From Strongyloides papillosus (lineage: Eukaryota; Nematoda; Chromadorea; Rhabditida; Strongyloididae), in assembly GCA_005656395.1 (NCBI GenBank), contig SRSI01000078.1, forward strand, positions 2,170,001 through 2,234,000: a stretch of DNA of 64,000 nucleotides. Direction: 5' to 3'. Positions 12,901 through 26,483 of the stretch are shown one piece after another. Positions within the stretch are counted from its first letter, which is position 1. The number at the start of each line of letters is the position of its first letter. The notes beneath the pieces were generated by a model. That model ran no database searches. It saw only the letters and a program-made list of their open reading frames with translations, and was not told the DNA's origin. The position numbers were made by a program, and so were the translations under genes.

Positions 12901-14658
12901 AATCCAAATGAAAAAAGGGGTACTTTAAAAGTTATATTATTTTTTTGTTGTTTGTAGAAACAATTTATTTTAATAGTGTTATTAAAAAAATAAAATTAAC
13001 AAAAAAAATGTTTATGCTTCACATGATTAATAATTTTCAAGACAATTTTCGAAAATATATTTTTTTTAAACAACAAATAGGCAAAAGCAAAAATATTTAA
13101 AAAAAAACTAAAGAAATACTTAAAAATAATATGATACAATTTTTTTATTACATTCAAATTTTGTAAACCAATTTACGGGTATTCAAGACAAAGTAAAAAG
13201 ATTTATATTTCATGACAAATTAAAACTATTATTATTGCCTTATGTTTATGGTGTCGTTTAAAAATTTATTCTTTTAATCATGTTATACTGTAAATATATC
13301 TTTTAAAAATGTTTGGGTTAATAAATTTATTTTTTATATTCACATAAGTATATTTTGAATAAATAGTAATATGTGTAAAAATATTAACTAAAAAATTATA
13401 GGGATACAAATTTTAATGAAAATAAATAGTTTTAATGGAGCTAATTAACACTGTGTGATATGAGTTTATAACAACGATTCATATTTAACAACACAATATC
13501 ATGGCTTTTTGATATATTGGAACCACAATTTTCTCATGATGTTACCCCATACCAATTTTTAGAGAAAAAGTATCTATCAAAATTGAGGTTAGGGAATTTG
13601 TGCATACAATTGATAATACATAAAACAATAAAAAAAGCCAATTGCTTATATTTTTGGTTAATTTATCATTTAAAAAGTTAAAAATGACATTGTTTTATTT
13701 TGCATATAATATTATATATTTATATAAATGCTACTTCAAAAATACTTTTGTGTTATATTATTAAATTATAAGAGCTTATCAGATTATAATATCAATAAAA
13801 GAATCAATGATAAAGTGGAATTATTTTTTTTCAATTAATAGTAATTTAAATATTTTATCGATAGTATTAGATAATTAAATATAATTATAGATTTTTAAAT
13901 CCATTAATTTGAATATTCAAGATTATAGAATACAAACCATTTGGACGTCTTTTATTAAATAGATAAGCAAATAAAGCTGAAACAATTATTCTTTAACTAT
14001 TTTTTTTAAATATACATGTATATTTTTGAAAAAATTGAGTTAGTAATTGAATAAAAATTATAGAGCCCACTTTAAAATTTTATTCTAAATATAAAAAATA
14101 ACAAAAAAATATGTGTAACAATAAATGTTAAAAATGACAAAATTTTTTTTACATTTTTTAAATAACGTAATAACAAAAAAAATAAAATATCATGAGGCGC
14201 TAATATAATTCAAAACATATATACCTATGTTTCTAATCGCATTAATTTTTGTATCAATTTGTCTGCAATAAATACTTACTTTTTGTGCGTTCCGTGGTCA
14301 AAAATTTTACAAAATTGTTTTTACCCATATATAATAGTGTTTTATTTTCCCTTTCAAAAATTTCCTACTACTATATTTGTAAAAAATCAATTACGACAAT
14401 CAGAGTTGCTTTATCAAAAATATAAAAATGCATTATGTGTTTTTTACATACCACACACATTATCATAAATATATTATTAATTTCATTGTAATACTTAATA
14501 TATGTTAAAAAAATTTTAAATTTTATGTCACTTACTTGAAAATTTGATGACGACAAACTCCCAGATGGTTTTCTTAACTTAGAAAAAAATGAACGTATAC
14601 TTGTTCCATGATGACCACTGCCGGCTTGTCTGGCAGTTGCTGAAGCCGATTGGCTCAT
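9950..14658 (-). CDS. egl-4: cGMP-dependent protein kinase (PKG, EGL-4 type)
   Basis: Exons on the minus strand are 14658-14536, 12221-12054 and 12013-9950, all phase 0, giving 784 aa, about the size of C. elegans EGL-4. Residues 1-41 are Ser-rich with FFSKLRK. About 50-115 is a leucine-zipper coiled coil (ELQKLIPQMEDAIDKKDRL). Two cyclic-nucleotide-binding domains follow, with phosphate-binding cassettes MGELAILYNCTRTAS and FGEKALLGEELRTA. The AGC kinase domain begins at GVGGFGRV (about 477) and has the ATP lysine in FALKAL, the catalytic YRDLKPEN (about 594), VDFGFAKK (about 615) and GTPEYVSPE. The C-terminus has the AGC tail ending SGWDEGF. In nematodes this kinase relays cGMP in sensory neurons and controls adaptation, body size and dauer-type arrest. 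Intron 1 is 2.3 kb, unlike the 40-nt second intron, and may hold alternative promoters. All key residues are present. Confidence 0.97.
12222..14535 (-). other. Long first intron of the PKG gene
   Basis: A 2.3-kb intron bounded by GTAAGTGAC (donor at 14535) and TTACACAG (acceptor at 12222). In a locus where most introns are about 40-60 nt this length is unusual and fits an intron carrying enhancers or an internal promoter. No coding exon or known element was recognised inside. Confidence 0.6.
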
Positions 14659-15781
14659 TGACCGTTTTTTAAAATGTTCAGGATAAAGATAAAATTTATT
14701 ATTAATAACAGTTATCAGGAAAAAGATATTAAATTATATTAGGCAGATATTTCTAAAAATATTTAAATCTAAAATATGTATATTTATAATCAATGAAGAC
14801 GATGTTAAATTTAGATTACAAAAAAATTGACTGTTTAAGCAATATTATTTTCTTTATAGTGAAAATATTATTTTATTTCCCTCAAATCGTAGAAATAAGT
14901 TAAACGAATTTTCGTGAATGGTAAAATATTTTTGTAATAATATTATATCAACGTATCTTCATCTATCTAATTTTTTTTAAATGTATTAAATTACATTCCA
15001 ATAAAACCTATTTGTAATATATTAATTACATTTTTAATGGATCAATGAATCTATATATTGATTCCCATATGTACTTAAAGCAGAAATGGAGAAACTTTAG
15101 TTATATCATCCATTTTATTGTTTGGAAAAAACTTTATTAAGAATAAATAAAAATGATTTTTATCAAAATAGATTGTTTATTGTTCTTACTATACAATTTG
15201 AACAGTCACAATTATAACTATTTATAGTCAAAACCATTTAAGAAATAACATCTTAATTTGATATATTTTTTCATTCTCAAAAATCTAGAGTAAATTGATG
15301 CTTATTGTTGGACCATTTAATTAATTGGGACATAAAAAAATTGTATAAAAATACTAGTAAAAATTAATTCTATCACTTAAAATCTTCCATAAAACTTAGC
15401 TAAACAAAATTTATTTTATAAAATTAGATTGACAAGGAATTTAAAATTAAAGAAATAAAATAAATTTTTTTTCTTTATCTAAAAAATATATCCTTTTTTA
15501 AAATCACTCATTTGACGATACATGTAAATAAAAATGAACCAACAAAAATAAATATTAGATTACAAAAAATATACATTTTAGAAAGTATTTATATTTTAAA
15601 ATGTAATTAATGTAATAATTATTATTTTCAAGTATCTTTACATTATATTGCAAAATTAAAACATTGTTTAAGTAAAGTAACATTTGATTAACTTCCACGT
15701 TTTCCCCTACTTTTTCTATTTATTATCATCTATAAATATTGAATACATATATTGACAATTTATGTATATCACACATATATT

Positions 15782-15804
15782 TATATATATATATATATAT
15801 ATAT
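15782..15804. repeat. (TA)n microsatellite
   Basis: About 23 nt of uninterrupted TA repeat in the gene-free region. Confidence 0.9.
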
Positions 15805-17401
15805 TTTATATCATGGTGAGTGATTGATAAAACGAAAAAAAATATTAAGTATAATTTGTTTAAAAAAAATATTAAAAGTAAATTTATGTTTACCACTATA
15901 TAAATAGACAAGAGAAATGTTTTATATCACAGACCTTTTATTGAATTAAATATAATTTATAAATTCATATATATATGCACAGAACATATTACTTAAAATA
16001 ACAATTTTACCATATTTACAGGATTGGTAAAACAGAAATATTAAAGATGACTAAGCATACCTAATTTAAAATGTAAATTAAAACAAAAAAAAGACCTGTC
16101 ACAAGAAATTAGAAAATTTAGTATAAATATATAAATAAAAAATCAAGTGGTCTTATATCATGCAATCCAAATTTAACTTTTTCTATATATTATATTGATA
16201 AAAAGAGTTTAACTCTATGTATTTTGAAATAGTTAATATGTATTTTTTATACAAAAACTAATATGTTTTGTAATTAATGTAAAAAAAATAAAATAAAAAA
16301 TTTGATTTACATATTTGAATTTATAAATATATATGAATTCTACAAATCATATAAAAATTTTAACAGCAAATAATATAACATTTAATTTATTTTTTTACAA
16401 ATATAATATATACTGTAATACTTGTATATTGAGAAATTTTTTTACCACCAAAAAAGTATATGTATGAAATATTTGTTTATATTAAATTAGTATTATTTAA
16501 GAAAACTATTTTATTTATGTTCATTTAGTAAATATAAAAAATTTAAAAGATAATTTATATACATTATATATTCATAGATTATTTTAATAAAGCAATAAAA
16601 CTTTGGCAATTGATACTATCATATAGATGCTTAAATTTGATTTTATAAACATCAAATGATAGTCAATTATGATAAGAATTATATGAGTATTGTTATATAT
16701 TAATTCTTTACAATAAAAGTATTTTGGAAATCTAAAGTTAAAAACATTCTTATATTTAATTAATTATTTGCAAGTTAACAACAATTAAAGCTTCTTAGAA
16801 AGATAGATTATCATAGTAAATGTCTATGAATAGAAGAAAAAAGTGAAAATTGTTTGAAATGAAAATTGCGACTATTAAATATTATCTTCAACAACTGTTA
16901 TATTAAATTGTTAAATGATAAGTCTGTCTATGGCATATTCATTATAACAAATGTCAAAATACATCTTTTGTTAATGATGGTAAAATAAATATATTTTTTA
17001 ATTGACTATTTAAGAAAAAAAATGGAAAAGTAATAGTTGTTTGAACCAATATATATAATACAGTATTTTATATATTTAATGGTGAATAAATTATTAAAAA
17101 TGAATAATAATAAAGCTCATTTATAAAAATCATTACTAAAATGATATTGTACTTTTATTTTTTGATATTAAGTTAAAAGTAAAGGTAAAATATAAAAACA
17201 TACTTGATAAAGTGGTAAAATATTTCTATAATTAATATTTTGGTGTATTTTAAATATTTTGTATTTGAGAATTAATATGTACATATCTTATGATATCTAA
17301 AATATAGTTTAAATAAGTAAAAGTTGGAAAAATTTTTAATAAATTAATCATATTTATGCCTTTGCATACTTTCTTTTTACTTAGTAATTAATTATAATAA
17401 A

Positions 17402-17423
17402 ATATATATATATATATATATAT
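17402..17423. repeat. (TA)n microsatellite
   Basis: About 22 nt of uninterrupted AT repeat in the gene-free region. Confidence 0.9.
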
Positions 17424-20400
17424 TCAATGGTATTGCGCACGGGGTTATGACAATATAATAATTTTAAGCTACAAAAGTAAATGGATTCGTACATAATCCT
17501 TATTATATGTGTGAAACAAAAATTTTTTAATGATTAATTCAAATTGTATATGTAAGATAAAAAAGTTATAATTACTCGTTTGTTTATGGTTTACAAAATT
17601 TTTTAGTTAGCATTTATCAAATGTTAAATAAAATTAATTTTTTATTATTAAGTTGTTTCTTTAAACAAAATTTTTATTTACTTAATTCCCTAAATACTTA
17701 AAAATTAATTTTATTTTTAATATAAATGAAGACTTTATTTAAAATTTGTAAAAATAATTACTTATCTAAATAATTTATAATTTGAAAAAACCATAAGTCA
17801 AATTTATAAATATAAAATTTTTGGTTTCAAATATGTTTAAATATTTGTAGATGTTATCATAAAACATATTGTTGAATATTTTTAGAAGTATATTTATAAA
17901 GTATAAAAAGTAGTCTTTGGGTTTTAATAAAATTTATCTTTTTGATAATTTAAACAAAATTTTGCTGCTATGCATATAATATATATAATAACAATCACTA
18001 TGATTTATCAAATATTTTTTACTTTACTGAAGTGACAATTTTTGGATTTTCTAAAGAAGTGTTTATGATTATCCATACTTGGACTTTAAATTACATGCAT
18101 AAATATTCTTTTTAAAAAGCTCTTTACGTTTTATATAAGACAAACTAAATAGTTTCAATTTTATAAATACTAAAACTAATAGTGCTATGTGTTGAATAAT
18201 ATATGAATGGTTAGATGCATATTCATAGTTTACATAATCGTATAATTGTTAAGAAGAATTTTTTAAATTCAGTTAATCAAATGATGCCTCTTTTAAATGG
18301 GAAAATATTTTTTCCTAATTTATATACTAAAATTAAAAAATATATTTGAAAATGTTGAAGGGAAAATTTTTTTATTATTAACAGGAACTTTATTTAAATA
18401 ACAGCGCAATTCATAAAAAATAATATTTTAAAAAATGTGAAGTTTTTTTACTAGGCATTAATGATAGACATAGCTAGTTAGATAGAAGATAATAATTAGA
18501 GTTTTAGAACTTTAAAATAACATAATACATAGATTAAAAATTTAATGTACAAATACCCAAAAAAAATTAATCTAACAAAAAGATTTTTTTTAATTATGCT
18601 ATCCCTAAACTTGCTCACTCAGAAACATTTTTTTTTGTAAAATAAAATGTAATACGTATATATATATGTATGTTGAGATGTATGAAGAGAGATAAAGTTT
18701 GTTACCAATATATTTATTCATTTTCTTTTTGTCAGTTGATAACGTTAAATAAATAAATATATTTATTAAAAATTAACATTAATAAATTGGATATAAAATT
18801 TCATGAGTCATAGAATTGATAAATTTACATATCTTTTAAAAATATTTCGTTATGTTAAGTATCATTAAACTGTTATCCATATATATGTTAAAGATTATAT
18901 GACATTTTTCAAAATTGGTTTTTTTGCCTATAGCTCTAATAACTGTAATATAAAAAATAGTGTCTATTTTGAAGAATTGTAGAAAAAGAAGTTTCTAGTA
19001 GGGTAGTTATTTTTAAATTTTTAGATATTCCACTCATACATTTACAAACTTAATTTTCGTAAAATTACTTGTGATTCTTAAAAAAACCATTTCTTTTGCG
19101 AAGGTAAATTAAATAATAGAAGTTGTAAGATTAGAGTAAATAAGTAAAGAAATATTACCTAAAAAAATATTTATTGTTATGTAGTTAAATACACAATCAA
19201 GTTATGTCCTGATAAAATTTTTATATTGCATAGTTAAAATTAATAATATAATAAACGATATATAAAAGACAAAAGCAAACATGGAAAGCATGTGTAGCTT
19301 TTTGTCAATCTAAAGTAACTTTCTTGATATCCAGATATTCAAAAAATTATCTTATTATTAACAAGTATTAATTAATCTTTAATTTTTGTTCTTTATTAAT
19401 TTAATAAAAAATTAAACATAAATAATCTTTAATAATATATATAATTTAATTAAATAAAAATTTTTTAAATAAATAGAAGAAAAATATTTAAAATGGTGAT
19501 TTTTAATTTCTAACAATTTTTTGTAAGAAAACATATAATTTAACTAAAATATTAGGAAGATTAATTATAAAATAATACAAATGATTTGATGAGAACTTTA
19601 TGTAAGAAATGTTATACAAATATACGTATATATGAAACTTTTTCAACTACTTTTGATAAATTATGAAGAAACATATGATGAATTGATTTTTAACGGGAAT
19701 GTTAAATTGTGCATAGTATTAAACAAATATACACTTAACTTTTTGTATAAAATTGTCAACCTGGAAATAATTCTAACGATATATATAAGAAATAATAGCG
19801 CATAACAACGATACAATTATCTGCATTATGCTTATCCAAAACGAACAATAGAAAACATAAAGATTGATTTTATATTAATTTCTAATAAACATTTTTTTGT
19901 TCACAACAATCTTTAGTTTTCTCGAGAAAAAATTAATTACATCATTTATTTAATAGTAAAGTTGATTAAAAGTATCTATTTTTAATTTTTTTTTTCATTA
20001 GAGATATCATTTTTTTTGTCAACACAAATATTATAATAAATATTTGATATTTTGATATTATTTTCAATTGCGAAAATTTTTAATAGATAAAAATAGAGGA
20101 AAAAATATTTACACTGAAGTAAAATTAAAAAAAAATATTATTTTTCATATACTAGTGAATTTTAGTAAATTTAATCAAAGAATAATAATTATATTAGTAT
20201 TTACCTAATAATATTATTATTTATAAAATCTTACACATTATTATCAATAATAAAATCAACTTAAATTATTTTTTTAATTGAAGTTTTTGTTAAATAATGC
20301 ACTGTTGATTAGGCAAATTACCAATTTATCATTAACAACTGATGCATTCAAATATAATAAATTTATTTTTTAAACAAAATTTTCTTTAAGTTCAAAAACT

Positions 20401-20690
20401 TTACACATTGTAATTTATATTATATATATTTATAAATATAATCTGTGCGCCTTAAAAAAAGTTATGTAATAGCATATCAACTTAACCTTGTCCATTATCT
20501 TTCTTAACTAATACATTATATCATAAAGATTTCAATATATATTATTGGATGGGATAATCTTTTAGTTATTAAATATTTTTATATTAAGAGATGTGGCATA
20601 AGTTTTAGGCTACCTATCATCTGGATTACTAGAAAAAAATAGTGTTAAAAATTATCATATAAATTGTTTCATAATTTTTTTAGTTTAAAA

Positions 20691-23600
20691 ATGTCAAATA
20701 CAGATAGAAATATTATTAAAAGGTAATTATAATAAAAAAGTTTATAAAATATATTTATAGTTTACTAACTGTTCCTGAAAAATTAATGAAAGAAGAATTA
20801 AATTCTAATAATTATTGTGACAAAGTATGGATTCTTGACTTGCCATATAAATTATGCACATTAATAAGTCAAATAGATAGTAATGAAGTTGTTGTTGGGT
20901 TTAAAGATAACAACGGAATTTTTAAAAAGGTGAAATAACAATTTTTTTAATTAATTATCATAATTTTTTTAGAAAAATGTTAAAAAACAATTAACTCAGT
21001 CTGTCAGTAGTAACCATTATGTAGATGATATGTGTAATTTAAGTGAGCTTAATGAGGCTTCTGTAATAGCGTGTCTAAAGGCTCGTTATATTAATGCAAA
21101 TTTAATACATACTTACTCTGGGTTATTTTGTGTTTTTATTAATCCATGGACATCCTCTGTTTCAAAAATATATACAAAAGATGTAAAAGATTTTTATAAA
21201 AATGAATTTAAAGTAGAAAAAATACTTCCACCACATATTTATTATGTAGCAATGTCAGCTTATGATGGTATATTATCCGGAAATAAAAACCAATCTATTC
21301 TTATAACGTAAGTCTTTAATAAAAAGATTTTTTTCTTAATTTACAATTAAAAAAATTTATTTCCTTTTTTAGTGGTGAAAGTGGTGCTGGAAAAACAGAA
21401 AATACAAAGAAAATCATTGAATATATTATTGAAGCTTCTGATAGTTCATCATCCAAATGTAACAAAATGCAAAATGATTTAATTAATAGTGGTATTGTTT
21501 TGGAGGCGTTTGCTAATGCTCAAACAATTCATAATTGTAACTCGTCAAGGGTTGGAAAATTTATTAAATTAGATTTTGACAAAAATGGTAAATTAAATAA
21601 TGCAAAAATTAATTGTTACTTATTGGAAAAATCAAGAGTTGTCTTTCAAAATCTTGGTGATCGTAATTTTCATATATTTTATCAATTGTTATCTGATGGT
21701 GTAGATAAAAAAAGAAAAATGTCATTGGGACTAAAAAAACCACCCAACGAATATGCTTTCTTATCACATGGTAAAATTAAAAATGATGCAAATTTAAATG
21801 ATAAGGAGGATGCACAAAGTACAATAAATGCACTATTAATGTTAAACTTTACAGAAGAGGATATATCGCAAATATTTGAAGTCTTATCTATAATATTGCT
21901 TATGGGAGAAATTAAATTTGGTGAAAGAAAAGGTTTGGATATTAGTTTTGTTGAATCAATGGAATATGTCAAAGAAGTATGTCGATTATCACAAATAGAC
22001 AGCTCAAAATTTGTTGATGCACTTACACAACCAACAATAAAAATTGGGGATAAACTAATAAGAAAAAATCAAAATTTAAAGAAGACACTTTCATCAGTAC
22101 TTGGGTTGTCAAAATTGATATATGATAAATTATTTAATTGGGTTGTTGATAGATGTAACGAAATACTATTAAACAATGATAGTAATAATTATTCTTCCTC
22201 ATTTATTGGGGTGCTTGATATGGCTGGATTTGAGATAATGAATATTAATAGTTTTGAACAATTTTGTATTAATTATACAAATGAAAGACTACAACAATTT
22301 TTTAATCATTTTATGTTTATTAAAGAACAATCAGAGTATTTAAATGAACAAATTGAGTGGAACGAAATAAATTTCGGTGTAGATCTTCAACCTTCAATAG
22401 AAATGATAGAAGCACCAATGGGATTATTAACATTATTACAAGAAGAATGTGTAGTTCCCAACGGTAATGATATATCAATGTTAGAAAAATTAACAAAAAC
22501 ACTCGATGGTGAAATATTTCAGAAAGCAAGACAATCTGTTAAAAATAATAATAATAGTCATTTTACTATAAAACATTATGCTGGCATTGTTGGTTATAAT
22601 ATTGAAGGGTGGGTAGAAAAAAATAGAGATACTGTTGATAATAATGTCTTAGAAATTATGGGAACATCCAATCACTCATTATTAAAAATATTTTTCAAAA
22701 ATATTAATAATGCTAATAATAATACCAATAAGAATAGTAGGACATCAACAACTGTCACATCATTATATAGAGAATCATTACATAATCTTATTGAGGTGTT
22801 ACATTCAACTAATGCAAATTTCATAAGATGTATTGTACCTAATTATGAAAAAAGAGCCTTTTTGATGAATGAAACATTAGTTTTAAACCAACTAAGGTGT
22901 AATGGCGTTCTTGAAGGTATACGTATTTGTCAACGTGGGTATCCTAATCGCATGTCATTTAATGATTTCATTAATCGTTACAAATGTTTATTAAACTATA
23001 ATTCTAAGGAAATTCAAAATTCTTTACGTCGTCAGGTGGGATCAAAAAACAGAGATGCTGCTGTAATTCTTTGTAATTACATTCCAATTGATAAGGAAGG
23101 ATATCAAATTGGGAAAACAAAAATATTTTTAAAAATTGGAGTAGTCTCACAACTTGAAAATTTAAGAAAAAAATATTTATTTGATTGTACATCAAATTTT
23201 CAAGGTATTTGTAGATGGTACATTGAACAAAAAATATTAAAATACAAATATAATAAGTGGGATGCTATATTAACAATCCAAGATAATGTTAAGCAATACA
23301 TTTACACTAATCAGTGGGATTGGTGGAAAATATTTTTAAAGGTAAAACAAATAATTCCAATAAAACAAAACGAAAAAAAAATTGTTGATTTAATTAATCA
23401 AAATAAACAATTATTGAAAGAACTAGAGGAAATGAAAATATTATTGTCAGAGGTTGAGAAAGAGATGGAATTATTAAAAAGAGAATTAAGTATACTTCAA
23501 AAAGATTTGGAAACAAAAGATGATACTTATAATGAATTAAAAATCGAATTTACTAATTCAGAGAAATTGCTATGTTTTATGGAGAAACGATTTGACGAAC

Positions 23601-25391
23601 AACAAAGTACATTATCCAAGATGCAAAGTGTTCTAAAGCAGAATGAAAGATCATTAGAAAAATTGAAGCAAGAAAAAGAATTACTTGAAAAAGAAATTTG
23701 TCAGTTAAAAGAAAGTTACCATACTGAACAAACTCTTAGACAAAATTTTGAAAGTGAATATGAGGAGTATTATAATAAATACGAAACATTAGAAAAGAAA
23801 CATTCTCAATTATTAGAAAATTCAAAAAATTATATTGAATGTCTTCATAGTATGGAGGCAAAATTAGATGAACAAAAGATTTATCACAAAAGCAAAATAA
23901 TAAAATTGTAGATTTACAAAATACTATTGTTGAACTGAATGACAACATAAATAAATTAGATTCAATACTTAATTCAGAACGTCATTTAAAAAGAAAAATA
24001 GAAGATTTAAAGGATGATATGGAGGAGAAATTAGAGGATTTAAGGGATAAATTAGAAAGATCAAAAGGAAGAGAGGAGACATTAAAAAATCAGTGCATTG
24101 AGAAGGATCGAAAAATTGAAAAGCTAGAAAATAAAATTGATCAAAAATCAGAATATATGGATGAATGTATAAATGAGCTTAAAAAAATGCATAAAGAAAC
24201 TCAACAAGAGATGAAAAATCAACTTGATGAGTATCGCAGGAAATGTTCTAAACTCGAACAAGATAATCGAACATTAAAGATTCGCGTTGCTGATGTTGAT
24301 GACATAAATGAAAAGAGTATTATTGAAGATACTGATTCATACAGTAGTTATAAAAGTAATAGTCGTCTTGGATCAAGGCAACCATCTCTTCAAAGTATAT
24401 CGTACCAAAGTAGTACTTCTAACATGACATCATCAAGATATTCAACTAGAAGTTCACTTTTAAGGAGACGTGAAACAGAACCCGATATATTTATGGCTGC
24501 GTCAATGGTATCCAATGAAAATTTGTCAACGTATGGATCATTGAATCGTAGTCCATCATTTAATAGTTCTCGTTACACATCTAATGATATGGGAAAAGAG
24601 AAAAAAATTTGTAATCTTGAGAAACAGATACAAAATCTTAATCAAGAAAATCAATTAGCAAAACGTGAACTGGAAGTTTATAAAACAAATTTGGTTGATA
24701 TGGAAAGAGTAAGTATTGTAATACTAACATTATTACCACCATTATTTTTAGAGAAACTCTAGTTTAAAAATCAAATAAATGCAATGACTATAGAAAATAA
24801 TAACTTAAATAATAAAATAGAAAGACAAGAAGATGAAATTTTAATGTATGAGGAACGTTTAAAGAAATATCAAAAAGAAGCCAATATTTGGAAACAAAAA
24901 TATGAGGAAATGGTGGATGAATCAAGGAAAGAATTACTTATGCATAGGAAGAAATCGGAAGAGAAATTGAAAGAAATATGCTTTGAATATAGTAAAAAAC
25001 TTCATTCATATTCAACTAGTGATCGTAATAAAATTAAAATTCAGGAAGAGCTCGATGAAACTAAAGCTTTATTAGATTCAACAAAAGCACAACTCTATGA
25101 AGTGAAAAAACATAGCAAATCTCAATCAATCTTAGGTGACAATTGGGAAAATAAATATAGAAGTTGTATGACGGAGATAGAATCACTAAGAGATGAAAAT
25201 GCTTCGTTAAAAAATAAAGTTCGCAGACAATACAAAGAAATTGAATTATTAACACGTAAGTTTATAAACAATAATTTCTACTTATTTAGACATTATTAAA
25301 ATTAACTTTTTTAGAACAAAATGAAATAAAAGAAGAGTGTGCCATGTTTGAAAAGAAGGTTGATTCATTTCAGGAACGTGTTCCTTCATAA
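20691..25391 (+). CDS. Divergent class II myosin heavy chain, with a frame break
   Basis: Exons: 20691-20722, 20761-20929, 20973-21307, 21373-24708, 24763-25255 and 25315-25391, about 1480 aa. The motor has the P-loop [14 protein letters not shown] (about 179), switch I NSSRVGKF (about 235), switch II LDMAGFE (about 460), the [14 protein letters not shown] relay helix and [12 protein letters not shown]. The converter is followed by a poorly conserved neck in which IQ motifs are hard to see ([13 protein letters not shown], then [11 protein letters not shown]). The rest is coiled-coil tail, shorter than the family norm (full heavy chain about 1950 aa), with a Ser-rich non-helical stretch at about 24340-24600. 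Near 23880-23895 the frame shifts: upstream and downstream both read as myosin tail, but a stop at 23909 lies between unless one base is missing, most simply in the A run near 23887. It moves actin and probably forms filaments; muscle or non-muscle use cannot be told. The motor residues look functional. Confidence 0.9.
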
Positions 25392-25485
25392 ATATTATCA
25401 ATTAGTAAAAATATCTTATATCTGTAATTTTAAATTTTAGATAAAAAACTAAAGTTTCTTGCGCTATTGTTACATTTATCATACT

Positions 25486-26483
25486 TTATATTACTTTTTC
25501 ACTCATTTCATCATCAGTATGTTCACTATGTACTATAGCAGGAACAGCTGTAATTGTTGATCCGTCTCTTTTAACAGTAATATTTTTCTTTTCCTCAACT
25601 TTTGATAATGACATTGTTATTGTATTTTCTTTTGCCTCATCAGTAGTTTCTGAATCATCGTCTGTAGTATCATCATCTGAGTCATCCGAATCGTCGGAAT
25701 CGTCTGAATCGGAGTCAGAGTCATCATCACTATTACCATACATTGCTGATGGTTTACTAGTATTTGCATGGCTAACAAGAGAATCTTCATATGTTATTAT
25801 ACCTGAACCTTTTGTTGCAGATATTGTTTCTTTAATATCAACCTCAATACCTTCTTCTTCACCATCATCATCAACCTCATCGCTATCTATAGATTGTGAT
25901 GTTAAATCTAGTTTACCATCATCATTTAACATTTTGATTACTCTAGAACTTGTTTCATCACTATTATTTGTTTTATCGTTATTATCCTTCTCTTTTAATG
26001 ATAATTCATAAATATCTTCTAATGAAGCTTCTTCAATTGCATTTAAATCAACTTTTATTTCAGACTCCTATAAAAAAATATTATTGTTTAAATATTTTAA
26101 TAAAAATGAAATAGTTTAAAAAAACTTACAGAATGAATGATTGGTGTTATTTCCAAGTCGTCTTCATTGATATCATCTAGCATCTTATTAGTTATAGCCG
26201 CTGTCTCACTATTCTTCATTAAATTACCATTGTTTTCTTGATTTTTAAGATTATCAATAGATAAAGTTGAAATCTCCGTAGAATTATTTACAACATTTGC
26301 ATTAGAAGAATTATCAGTTATTTCCTTATTATTAACATTTGTTTTATTTTGTTGAAAAATATCTTGAGACTTATTCCCATTAAATTTAACTGTTTTAGGT
26401 GAATGAATTTCCTCTACTGGTGGTTCTGATTTAATTTGATCATTCTTGTAACAGCAACAACAAACTTTAGATATAAGAATCAT
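25486..26483 (-). CDS. Cys-clustered, strongly acidic low-complexity protein
   Basis: Minus-strand exons 26483-26130 and 26067-25486 join in phase 0 over a 62-nt GTAAGT...TTATAG intron, giving 311 aa. I do not recognise a family. The N-terminus MILISKVCCCCYKND has four adjacent cysteines, a possible palmitoylation or membrane-anchoring site. The rest is predicted disordered: Asn/Thr/Ser-rich in exon 1, then strongly acidic with a Ser-Asp run (DDSDSDSDDSDDSDDSDDDT) at about 25665-25730, where Ser-Asp steps could be casein-kinase-2 sites. Upstream of the ATG the sequence TTTTAG on the minus strand resembles a splice acceptor, so a short N-terminal exon, perhaps a membrane segment, may be missing. 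Its stop is only 94 bp from the myosin stop, so the two 3' UTRs probably overlap. Confidence 0.75.

Larger units (their letters stand above)
14659..20690. other. 6-kb gene-free AT-rich region
   Basis: Between the first PKG exon and the myosin start no credible coding sequence is seen on either strand; open frames are short and low-complexity. Two pure TA microsatellites sit at about 15782-15804 and 17402-17423. It may contain upstream non-coding PKG exons or neuronal enhancers, but no motif identifies them. Confidence 0.55.

Noticed and set aside
20691..25391. Calling the myosin locus a pseudogene
   Set aside because: Only one break, at an A run, while all motor motifs and every splice junction are intact; an assembly indel is simpler.
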